Source of the DNA: DAOPZC01 sp035353175
GTDB lineage: Bacteria; Verrucomicrobiota; Kiritimatiellia; RFP12; UBA1067
Reading direction: 5' to 3'
Length of the DNA: 8,368 bases
NCBI GenBank assembly: GCA_035353175.1
Contig: DAOPZC010000118.1
Span: forward strand, 1-8,368
The notes below the pieces were generated by a model. The model did no database searches. It saw only the letters and a list, made by a program, of their open reading frames with translations, and was not told the DNA's origin. The translations under genes and the position numbers were made by a program. This document shows, one piece after another, positions 1 through 6,374 of this stretch (positions are counted from its first letter, which is position 1; each line of letters begins with the position of its first letter).

Positions 1-993
1 GACGCCGACAGCCGCAGCGCACTCAAGGCACGCGCCGACGCCACGCGCGAAACCGCCGCCGTGACGGCCGAAAAGATCCGCAGCAAGGTCATGTTGCCCG
101 AGGGCATCGCATTCGGGTTTGTCTATGATGAAATGCTCAACACCCTCACCGACCGGCGCAGCCGCACCGTGTCCGACGTGCTGGACGGCGCCGGACAAGA
201 GCTGCGTGAACAGGAAGAGCTGATCAACGAGCAAACGCTCAAACTCTTTCGTCAGCTGGTGATGGACAAGCTGGTGGAGAAACTCCAAAGCAGCGTGTTC
301 CGTCTCACGGAGATGTCGCGCCGAATCGGCCAGCTCCTCAAGCAGCGGACCTTCGGCAACAACCGCTACGCCTTTTCCATCACGCCCTTGGAATCCTGCA
401 AACGCCTGTGCGACCTGGTGACGCATTACCGCTCGCTCGACCCCGAGAAGACCGAGGCCGACCTGCGCGCCTTCATCGAAGACCATGCGGAAGAGATCAA
501 GAACACGGAGATCGGCGAAATCCCACCGATCCTCGACTACCGCAACTGGTTCCGCTACGAGCTCAAGGTCCTGACCGCGGGCGCGGATGGCATCGTCATG
601 GACCGCAAGGTCAAAAGCATCGGCTCCGGCGGCGAACAGGCCGTGCCGAACTACCTGCTGATCCTGACGATCGCGCATTTTCTCTACGACAAAGAAAAAA
701 TCCGCCTGCCGGTCCTGATTTTCGACGAGGCCTTTTACGGCATCGACGCGGGGCGGCGCGACCAGCTGCTCGGCTTTGCGACTGACCTCGAGCTCCAGCT
801 CTTCGTGGCTTCGCCAGACCAGGACGGCGTGAAAAAAGAGATCGCCTACTCCACCTCTGTCCTCGTGGTCAAAGACAGCACGTTCAATGTCCATCTCTAC
901 CCCTACCACTGGAGCGCCGCGCCCAAGCAGCTCGACCTCCTCGACACCGGGCACAACGGGCCAGAAACCGTCGCCTTCGGGCAGGAGCTGTGA
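1..993 (+). CDS. jetC: Wadjet-like SMC ATPase (JetC/MksF type), C-terminal part
   Basis: The reading frame is open from the first base, so this is the C-terminal 330 residues of a longer protein; the GTG at 61 is an internal codon. Seen: a charged, Leu-rich helical stretch (about 180-350) that looks like the end of a coiled coil, then an ATPase head half with an ABC signature SGGEQ (625-639) and a Walker B VLIFDE (712-729) followed by a D-loop-like GID. The usual switch His after the last strand is not seen; that place reads ASPDQDG (about 808-828). Family knowledge: JetC proteins are about 1,100-residue SMC/MukB-like motors that, with JetA and JetB, form a loop-extruding complex that detects small circular DNA. 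The overlapping downstream JetD-like gene supports this over an SbcC or RecN assignment. The N-terminal Walker A half lies outside the window. I infer a Wadjet-like role; the subtype is unresolved. Confidence -1.
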   Translation, partial: DADSRSALKARADATRETAAVTAEKIRSKVMLPEGIAFGFVYDEMLNTLTDRRSRTVSDVLDGAGQELREQEELINEQTLKLFRQLVMDKLVEKLQSSVFRLTEMSRRIGQLLKQRTFGNNRYAFSITPLESCKRLCDLVTHYRSLDPEKTEADLRAFIEDHAEEIKNTEIGEIPPILDYRNWFRYELKVLTAGADGIVMDRKVKSIGSGGEQAVPNYLLILTIAHFLYDKEKIRLPVLIFDEAFYGIDAGRRDQLLGFATDLELQLFVASPDQDGVKKEIAYSTSVLVVKDSTFNVHLYPYHWSAAPKQLDLLDTGHNGPETVAFGQEL

Positions 994-2201
994 GTTTCGC
1001 CATGTCCGCCTTCTGGAAAGAACGGCTCGAACGCTGCCCCGCGATGCGGCCGTGGCTGTTGCGCGCCGCGCGGCGGGCCGTCTCGGGCACACCGCTTCCA
1101 GCGAAACTGACGCTGGGCGACATACCGCAGGACAAAACGGTTCAGCGCGCCCTGGAAGAGATCTTTCCCGGCTGCCGCGAGGAGAACGGACGGCTCAAAG
1201 CGAGGCTCGACGACTCGCAGCGCGACCCCGTGCGCTGGCTGCCGCTCGCCGATTTGCTGGGCGTGAGGCCCACGCCGCCCAAACCCGCCCTGTCGGCGGA
1301 AGACCGTTTCGCGCAAGCGCTGCAGCGTCTCAAGGTGCTGTATCCGGAAGCGGCCGACTTCATCAACACCTTGCGCCGCTCTGACCTGCTGCTGCGCTTT
1401 TTCAGGACGTCCGCGTCCGCCTCAGATGATCTGGTCGCGCTCTTCGCGGTGCTGCGCTCGCTGCCGACCGCCCCCGCAGGCATCACGCTTTCCGAACTCG
1501 GCGCGAAACACTTCAACGACAGCAAAGCCCTGCGCAGCGGCCCCCTCCGCCAGCAGCTCGAGCACCTGCTCCGCTTGCAGTCGGGCAGCCCGGATGCTGA
1601 TGCGGCCGCGCTCCTCAGCGCCTGCGGCATCATCGAAAACCCCTACACCACGCACGCCGTGGTTTTCGCGCCGTTTGCCTACCGCACATGCGAAGGCGAG
1701 TGGCTCGATTGGCCCTGCCGCCTGTGGCAGGGCGGTGAAGCGGCAATCCTCTCATGGAAAACCGTGCGCGGGCTCACCGCACTCCGTCTTGAAGAGCCCT
1801 GCGATACGCTGGTCACCAGCGAGAATGCGGCGCCCTTCCACCGGCTGGTGGAGACACACCGTCCCGCGCTCTACACGGCAGGCTACCCCAACGCCGCCGT
1901 CAAGACGCTGCTGCGCCATTTCGCGCAAGCCAAGGTGACGGGGCTGCACTGGGGCGACACCGATCTCGACGGCTACCGGATCGCCGAGCAGGTCGCCCGC
2001 GCCATCCCGCTGCGGCTGTACGTGCCGCCCACGCCCTCAGCCGCTCTGCGCGAACATCTCTTGCCGCTCTCCTCCGAACAGCGCCACCGCACGGAGCAAT
2101 TCCTGCTCGACAACCCGGATTTCCCCTACCGCGCCGAACTGCGCCACACCTTGACGCATGGCTGGCTTGAACAGGAGCAATCCATCGATCTCTTTCCCTG
2201 A
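990..2201 (+). CDS. jetD: Wadjet-like Toprim nuclease subunit (JetD type)
   Basis: A 403-residue protein. In known Wadjet systems JetD is the Toprim-containing subunit that cleaves DNA once the JetABC motor stalls on a small circle. Seen: an N-terminal and middle region rich in Arg and Leu with winged-helix-like segments (about 100-220), then a Toprim-like C-terminal domain. The Toprim acidic residues are visible as Glu278 in VTSEN and as Asp323, Asp325 and Asp327 in HWGDTDLDGYRI. The C-terminus ends in a WLEQE segment, which I recall as common in this family. The GTG start at 990 overlaps the jetC stop as GTGA, a typical coupled arrangement. An AGGAG (983-987) is only 2 nt from this GTG and 14 nt from an in-frame ATG at 1002, so the start could be 1002. 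The metal-binding residues look intact, so the nuclease is probably active. An alternative reading is a Spo11/TopoVI-A-like or OLD-type Toprim protein, but the neighbour argues for JetD. Confidence -1.
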   Translation: MSFAMSAFWKERLERCPAMRPWLLRAARRAVSGTPLPAKLTLGDIPQDKTVQRALEEIFPGCREENGRLKARLDDSQRDPVRWLPLADLLGVRPTPPKPALSAEDRFAQALQRLKVLYPEAADFINTLRRSDLLLRFFRTSASASDDLVALFAVLRSLPTAPAGITLSELGAKHFNDSKALRSGPLRQQLEHLLRLQSGSPDADAAALLSACGIIENPYTTHAVVFAPFAYRTCEGEWLDWPCRLWQGGEAAILSWKTVRGLTALRLEEPCDTLVTSENAAPFHRLVETHRPALYTAGYPNAAVKTLLRHFAQAKVTGLHWGDTDLDGYRIAEQVARAIPLRLYVPPTPSAALREHLLPLSSEQRHRTEQFLLDNPDFPYRAELRHTLTHGWLEQEQSIDLFP

Positions 2202-2239
2202 GCGCGCAGCAAGGCCCGAAAACAGCGCATCCTTCCCAA

Positions 2240-2288
2240 CGCCTCCTCCGGGGGTGTTTTCAACAACGTTGAATCACACCCCAAGGCG
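2240..2288 (+). terminator. Long imperfect stem-loop after jetD
   Basis: Outer arms CGCCT (2240-2244) and AGGCG (2284-2288), middle arms GGGGTGT (2251-2257) and ACACCCC (2276-2282), and inner arms TTCAAC (2259-2264) and GTTGAA (2268-2273) can pair, with small internal bulges and an AAC loop. It lies 39 nt after the jetD stop and 82 nt before glmM. There is no clear T-run after the 3' arm on either strand, so a factor-independent terminator is only one possibility. It could instead be a Rho-linked or mRNA-stabilising hairpin, or a dispersed repeat. The inner arms use the same TTCAAC/GTTGAA word as the repeats near 3800. Confidence -1.
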
Positions 2289-2369
2289 GGCCAAAACGCG
2301 AAAAACACTTGCGGCGGTCAAGCTGTTACGGTAAAAAAGAACCGGATCAATAAAGCAAAGTAGGTCGCC

Positions 2370-3722
2370 ATGCAAAAACTTTTCGGAACAGACGGCATCC
2401 GCGGACAAGCCAACCGGTTCCCGGTCAATGCGGAACTCGCCCTCAAGCTCGGCAAAGCGCTCGGCAAGCGCCTCAACGCCCACGGCTACGGCAGCGCGCG
2501 CGCGGTGATCGGCAAAGACACCCGACTTTCAGGCTACATGTTGGAAACCGCCATCACCAGCGGCTTGGTCTCCGCCGGATGCGATGTTTTTCTGGTCGGC
2601 CCGGTGCCCACGCCGGCCGTGGCCCACCTGACGCGCTCGCTCGCCGCCGACGTGGGAATCATGCTGACCGCCTCGCACAACCCCTACGATGACAACGGCA
2701 TCAAGATCTTCAGCCCCCTCGGCTATAAGCTCGAAGACGAGGAAGAAGAAGACATCACGCGTCTGATCCTCGAAACGGACCTGAACACCGACGCCATCCG
2801 CAGCGACCAGCTCGGCAAAGCCCATCGCCTGGACGACGCGCGCGGGCGCTACATCGAGTTCGCCAAGAGCACCATCGCCAACGAGAAGCTCAGCGGCTTC
2901 AAAGTGGTCATGGACTGCGCCAACGGCGCGGCCTATGACATCGGCCCTTGGATCTTCCGCGAGCTGGGCGCCACGATCATTAAGACCGGCGTGTCCCCCG
3001 ACGGGCTGAACATCAACGCGAATTGCGGCGCGCTGCACCCCGAAGGGATCGCCAAACTGGTCCAAGAGCACGGGGCGGACATCGGGATCGCCCTCGACGG
3101 CGACGCGGACCGCGTCATCTTCGCCGACGCCCACGGCCACATCGTGGACGGCGACCGCGTGCTCGCAGCCTGCGCCATCGCCTTCAAGAAACGCGGCTTG
3201 CTCGCCAACAACACGCTGGTGGTCACCAGCATGAGCAACCTCGGCCTGCACGACGCCATGCGCAAAAACGGCATCAAGGTGGAGCTCACCGACGTGGGCG
3301 ACCGTTACGTCATCGACGCCATGCGCAAAGGCGGGCATTCCCTCGGCGGCGAAAAATCCGGTCACCTGATCTTCCATTCGCATGCCACCACGGGCGACGG
3401 CATCATCAGCGCGCTGCAGGTCATGCGCATGATGAAGGAAGAGGGCAAGACGCTCGCACAGCTCGCCGACTGCATGACCGAGTACCCTCAGAAACTCGTC
3501 AGCATTAGAGTCAAGGAAAAGAAGCCCGTCAGCGAGGTTCCCGTTTTGGCCGAAGCGATCAAAGCCTGCGAAGCGGAGCTGAAAGAAGCCGGCCGCGTGA
3601 TCGTGCGCTATTCCGGCACAGAGCCCAAAATCCGCCTGCTCGTCGAGGCCAGCGAATCCGCCCTGGTCGAAACCTGGATCGAGAAACTCACGCAGGCCGT
3701 TGCCGAAGGGCTGGGGGTGTGA
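2370..3722 (+). CDS. glmM: Phosphoglucosamine mutase GlmM
   Basis: Interconverts glucosamine-6-phosphate and glucosamine-1-phosphate in the cytoplasm, the step that feeds UDP-GlcNAc for peptidoglycan and LPS. At 450 residues it has the normal family length. All four functional signatures are present: the N-terminal FGTDGIRG (5-12), the active-site loop TASHNP (100-105) with phosphoserine Ser102 at the same number as in E. coli GlmM, the metal loop DGDADR (243-248), the sugar-binding GGEKSGH (326-332), and the phosphate-binding RYSGTEPKIR (413-422). Ser102 rather than Thr, with a GlmM-type start, favours GlmM over PgcA/ManB. The ATG at 2370 has a weak AGG 5 nt upstream and the homology begins at residue 2, so the start is secure. 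It probably has its own promoter in the 168-nt gap after jetD, but I see no convincing -35/-10 pair. Nothing looks damaged. Confidence -1.
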   Translation: MQKLFGTDGIRGQANRFPVNAELALKLGKALGKRLNAHGYGSARAVIGKDTRLSGYMLETAITSGLVSAGCDVFLVGPVPTPAVAHLTRSLAADVGIMLTASHNPYDDNGIKIFSPLGYKLEDEEEEDITRLILETDLNTDAIRSDQLGKAHRLDDARGRYIEFAKSTIANEKLSGFKVVMDCANGAAYDIGPWIFRELGATIIKTGVSPDGLNINANCGALHPEGIAKLVQEHGADIGIALDGDADRVIFADAHGHIVDGDRVLAACAIAFKKRGLLANNTLVVTSMSNLGLHDAMRKNGIKVELTDVGDRYVIDAMRKGGHSLGGEKSGHLIFHSHATTGDGIISALQVMRMMKEEGKTLAQLADCMTEYPQKLVSIRVKEKKPVSEVPVLAEAIKACEAELKEAGRVIVRYSGTEPKIRLLVEASESALVETWIEKLTQAVAEGLGV

Positions 3723-3794
3723 GGAGAAGAAGCTCAACGTTCAAGCGGGGAGAATTGCGAACGACTGCCAAAACCCACTGGATTATACTTGAGA

Positions 3795-3822
3795 GTTGAA
3801 AGTTCAACGTTGAACGTTATCT
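3795..3822 (+). repeat. 7-bp tandem repeat block with 14-bp palindrome
   Basis: Four consecutive heptads can be read: GTTGAAA, GTTCAAC, GTTGAAC, GTTATCT. Units two and three form a perfect 14-bp palindrome, GTTCAACGTTGAAC (3802-3815). A further pair, GCTCAAC GTTCAAG, is at 3732-3745 just after the glmM stop. The block lies in the 148-nt gap between glmM and the GlmU-like gene. It could be an operator-like site, a slipped-strand repeat, or a dispersed genomic repeat; the sequence alone does not decide. Confidence -1.
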
Positions 3823-3838
3823 CGGGGTTTTCTTGGAA

Positions 3839-3866
3839 GGTGAACGGCGGACGGTGAAAGGTAAAA
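3839..3866 (+). repeat. Second degenerate heptad block at the GlmU-like start site
   Basis: Four consecutive 7-mers, GGTGAAC, GGCGGAC, GGTGAAA and GGTAAAA, keep the same period as the block at 3795-3822 and share the pattern GKTGAAM. It ends 4 nt before the ATG at 3871. The purine-rich AAAGG (3857-3861) within the block is 9 nt from the ATG and is the only plausible ribosome binding site, so the repeat probably doubles as the translation initiation region. Confidence -1.
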
Positions 3867-3870
3867 AATC

Positions 3871-5070
3871 ATGACATCTGCACTTCACCAGCTCCAGTCC
3901 CGCGGTGTCGTCTTTCTCGCTCCGGAAACCGCCTACGTCGCCGACAACGTCGTCCCCGACCGTATCGCGCCGGGCGTCGTCATCCATCCCGGCTGCCGCC
4001 TCAGCGGCTCCGCGCTCTCCATCGGCCGCGGCTGCGTGCTCGGCGCCGAAGCCCCTGCGACCGTGGCGGACTGCCAGCTCGGCGCGGATGTGCATCTGGC
4101 GGGCGGCTTCTTCGAGCGGAGCACGTTCCTCGACGGCTTCAAGGCGGGCAGCGGCGCGCACGTGCGTCCCGGATGCCTGTTTGAGGAAGAATCCTCGATC
4201 GCCCACAGTGTCGGCGCCAAACAGACCGTGTTCCTGCCGTGGGCCACGGCCGGCAGCCTGATCAACTTCTGCGATGCGCTGATGGCCGGCGGCACGGGCC
4301 GCAAAGACCATTCGGAGATCGGCTCTTCCTACATCCATTTCAACTTCACGCCGCATCAGGACAAGGCGACCGCCTCGCTCGTCGGCGACGTGCCGCGCGG
4401 CGTGCTGCTCAATCAGCCCGCGATCTTCCTCGGCGGCCAAGGCGGACTGGTCGGCCCATGTGTCATTGAATTCGGCACCGTTATCCCCGCCGGCCAAATC
4501 TGGCGCGGCGACGTGACGGAGCCGGGACGCCTTGTGGCGAAGCCCTCGTTCCGCAGCAATATCGACGCGCCCTACAACCCGCGCCAGTACCACGGCGTCC
4601 GCCGTGTGCTGCGCAACAACCTGCTTTACATCGGCAACATTGCCGCGCTCGATGTTTGGTACCGCGTGGTCCGTGCGCCGTTCATGCTGGCCGCCCCCTT
4701 TCAGGCGGCTTGCCACGCCGGCGCGCGCCGCCGGCTCGCGGAGATCTTGGGCGAACGCCTCACCCGTCTGGATGAATTGGCCCAAAAGGTCTCGCAATCG
4801 CTCACCCTCGGCTTGCCGGATCCGGCCACCGAAGAACACCGCGCCTTTGTGGCCGCCTGGCCTTCGCTGAGAGCATCGCTCGCCGGATTTGTTGCCGCCC
4901 GCGAGACCGCCGCGGTGCCCGCCCCTGTTTCTGATGTCCTTTCGTCGCTGCCCCCAGCAGACTACCTGAAGGCCGTCCAATCGCTCTCATCCGGCGACGC
5001 CCAGACGCTCGCGGCTTGGCTTGGGGGGTATCCGTCCTCCGCCGTGGCGTTGCTCGGGACAGCGAGTTGA
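3871..5070 (+). CDS. GlmU acetyltransferase-domain-like beta-helix protein
   Basis: A 399-residue protein. Residues about 12-215 follow the E. coli GlmU C-terminal half, as I recall that sequence: isoleucine-rich hexapeptide turns (APGVVIHPGCRL and onward), an RPG turn at 99-101, Lys118 near the position of GlmU Lys351, HSEIG (147-151), and NF...K (158-165) for the GlmU NYDGANK acetyl-CoA/sugar segment, then repeated turns to a GTVIPAG end. There is no nucleotidyltransferase domain or GxGTRM motif. The GlmU catalytic His363 in AGHLTY aligns with Ser129 in AGSLIN. Residues about 225-399 are a helical extension starting with YNPRQYHGVRR and containing a hydrophobic WYRVVRAPFML stretch. Its place after glmM suggests a sugar-phosphate N-acyltransferase or a UDP-GlcNAc-related regulator; that is inference. 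Similar proteins are, as far as I recall, often annotated as UDP-GlcNAc pyrophosphorylase, a reaction this chain lacks the domain for. The hexapeptide fold is sure; the reaction is not. Confidence -1.
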   Translation: MTSALHQLQSRGVVFLAPETAYVADNVVPDRIAPGVVIHPGCRLSGSALSIGRGCVLGAEAPATVADCQLGADVHLAGGFFERSTFLDGFKAGSGAHVRPGCLFEEESSIAHSVGAKQTVFLPWATAGSLINFCDALMAGGTGRKDHSEIGSSYIHFNFTPHQDKATASLVGDVPRGVLLNQPAIFLGGQGGLVGPCVIEFGTVIPAGQIWRGDVTEPGRLVAKPSFRSNIDAPYNPRQYHGVRRVLRNNLLYIGNIAALDVWYRVVRAPFMLAAPFQAACHAGARRRLAEILGERLTRLDELAQKVSQSLTLGLPDPATEEHRAFVAAWPSLRASLAGFVAARETAAVPAPVSDVLSSLPPADYLKAVQSLSSGDAQTLAAWLGGYPSSAVALLGTAS

Positions 5071-5086
5071 GACGACGAGTCATCCC

Positions 5087-6307
5087 ATGACTTTATCCGA
5101 CCGTCCTTTTCAGCGCTGGGGCCTCATGCTGCTCGCGGCCGTTTCGGTTGCGCACGCGGACCTCGCTCCTGCGCTCCGCCGACAGTTCTTTGCCGCGGCG
5201 GAACGGCACGACGATGGAGAACTCACGCGCTTGCGCGGCGAGATTGTGGCGGCACTCGGCAAACAGGCTGGCGTGCCCGAAACCGGCCTGAGGAAACATG
5301 CGCCCATCGATACCGCGCCGCCCTCTCTGGCCCATGTGTGCGACTGCTGGACCAACACCCTGCGTGACCTGGCCGGCCGTTATCCCTGGCAGAACGAAAA
5401 GTCCGGCAGGCGACCCCGTCCCCGCGCCATCGGACGCTGGGTGAGGGCGCTGTATCTGACCGACGCGGCTGACAAGACAGCCTGCGCGGGTGCGGAGGCC
5501 CTGTTGGCAATTCAAGGCACGAACGGCGTTTTCGGATTCCCGGTTCCCGCGCCCGGCGAAAAGGATCGCCTTGCCGTTTCCGCGCGCCGGCTGGTTTCCG
5601 TGCTGGAAAAACGCGGCGAAACGGCCATCGAAAACGGCTACATCGTACAGGACGGGGGCACGGGCGAACTGAATTTCGACAACGGCGAAGCAGCGATGGC
5701 CCTGCTCACCGCTTATGCCGCATCAGGAAACACGGCATGGCTGGAGGCGGCGCGGCGCGCGGCGGAATGGGGGCTGCACCAGCCGCTTGTGCCGAACTGG
5801 AATTACAATTGTTTTCACGCCTGGCTCGCCGCGCGCCTCTACCGGATCACCGGCGAAACGCCTTACCGTGAAGCGTCCGTCGCGCTCCTCCGCTACGGCG
5901 TGCTCGCCGGGCAGATGGACGACGGCAACTGGTTCGACGCCCACAATGCTTCGACCCAATACCGCGCGGTGATGATTCGCGCCTGTCTCGAACTGCACCT
6001 CGCGCTCAAAGGCAGCGGACACCCCTACACAGCCGAGCTCGAACAGAGGACCCGGCGGGCTTGCGACGCGCTCGCCCGCCAAACGCTCGAATGGGGGTTT
6101 GACGCGCCGAAGGCGTGGGAGGCGCTCCCCGTGGATGCGTTCAGCCTCGCCCTCATGGCCTTCGGTCCGGATCCGCTTTGGGAGCGTGCACTGAACGTGG
6201 AGATCAACGGGCTGCTGGCCCGGCATCCCCGTCCGTTGCCGGAAAGCGTGGCGACCTATCTGCTCTACCGCTCGGGAAAGCGCGAGCCGGTCGTGCCTAC
6301 AAAATAA
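5087..6307 (+). CDS. Exported alpha/alpha-toroid-like protein, function unknown
   Basis: I do not recognise the family. The ATG at 5087 is preferred over an in-frame start at 5021 because it gives a 406-residue protein with a good signal peptide: Arg7 and Arg10, a hydrophobic stretch at 11-21, and an AHA cleavage site before Asp25. The 5021 start would overlap the upstream gene and bury the signal. No strong ribosome site is seen. The mature part (about 115-395) is mostly paired amphipathic helices with repeated aromatic, Gly and small residues, such as AAMALLTAYAASGN (202-215), NWNYNCFHAWLAARLYRITG (237-256) and MDDGNWFDAHN (277-287). This looks like a six-hairpin (alpha/alpha) toroid, as in some glycoside hydrolases, lyases and epimerases, with clustered Asp at 278, 279 and 283 as possible acids. 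It starts 16 nt after the GlmU-like gene, so co-transcription is likely. A periplasmic or surface role in glycan processing is a guess. A Trp/Asn-rich hairpin at 237-243 could line a binding groove. Confidence -1.
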   Translation: MTLSDRPFQRWGLMLLAAVSVAHADLAPALRRQFFAAAERHDDGELTRLRGEIVAALGKQAGVPETGLRKHAPIDTAPPSLAHVCDCWTNTLRDLAGRYPWQNEKSGRRPRPRAIGRWVRALYLTDAADKTACAGAEALLAIQGTNGVFGFPVPAPGEKDRLAVSARRLVSVLEKRGETAIENGYIVQDGGTGELNFDNGEAAMALLTAYAASGNTAWLEAARRAAEWGLHQPLVPNWNYNCFHAWLAARLYRITGETPYREASVALLRYGVLAGQMDDGNWFDAHNASTQYRAVMIRACLELHLALKGSGHPYTAELEQRTRRACDALARQTLEWGFDAPKAWEALPVDAFSLALMAFGPDPLWERALNVEINGLLARHPRPLPESVATYLLYRSGKREPVVPTK

Positions 6308-6336
6308 AAAAGGGGCGACGGAATCCCGTCGCCCCT
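6301..6336 (-). terminator. Intrinsic terminator of the E1 gene
   Basis: An 11-bp perfect stem, AGGGGCGACGG (6311-6321) and CCGTCGCCCCT (6326-6336), with an AATC loop. Read on the minus strand the stem is followed by TTTTTTATTTT (6300-6310), a classic U-tract, so it ends the minus-strand dehydrogenase gene 38 nt after its stop. On the plus strand no T-run follows, so it would be weak in that direction. The U-tract overlaps the last two codons and the TAA stop of the opposing gene. Confidence -1.
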
Positions 6337-6374
6337 CCCACTCTAAAACAGGTCCGTATTTGTTTTTCCTGTGA

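Noticed and set aside
61..993. GTG at 61 as the start of the ATPase gene
   Set aside because: The frame is open back to base 1 and the coding pattern continues upstream, and the protein would lack the N-terminal Walker A half; it is an internal Val codon.
2309..2337. Possible promoter TTGCGG-17-TAAAAA before glmM
   Set aside because: Only 3/6 and 4/6 matches to sigma70 consensus, and sigma70 spacing in this lineage is not known to me; too weak to list.
2529..3737. Long minus-strand open frame (402 codons) opposite glmM
   Set aside because: It is His/Ala/Asp/Gly-biased antisense of a certain glmM, with no recognisable motif; such mirrors are common in GC-rich genes.
3784..3789. TATACT as a -10 box upstream of the GlmU-like gene
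   Set aside because: A good 5/6 match, but the only -35-like TTGCGA is 23 nt away and there is no extended -10; it may be real but cannot be supported alone.
3795..3866. CRISPR array or attachment site in the heptad region
   Set aside because: Units are 7 bp with no spacers, and there is no integrase, tRNA or cas gene in the window.
3817..4980. Long minus-strand open frame (387 codons) opposite the GlmU-like gene
   Set aside because: Low-complexity Arg/Gly/Ala-rich antisense translation, while the plus strand shows clear hexapeptide repeats.
5021..5086. Upstream start at 5021 for the exported protein
   Set aside because: It would overlap the previous gene by 50 nt and add 22 residues ahead of an otherwise well-formed signal peptide.
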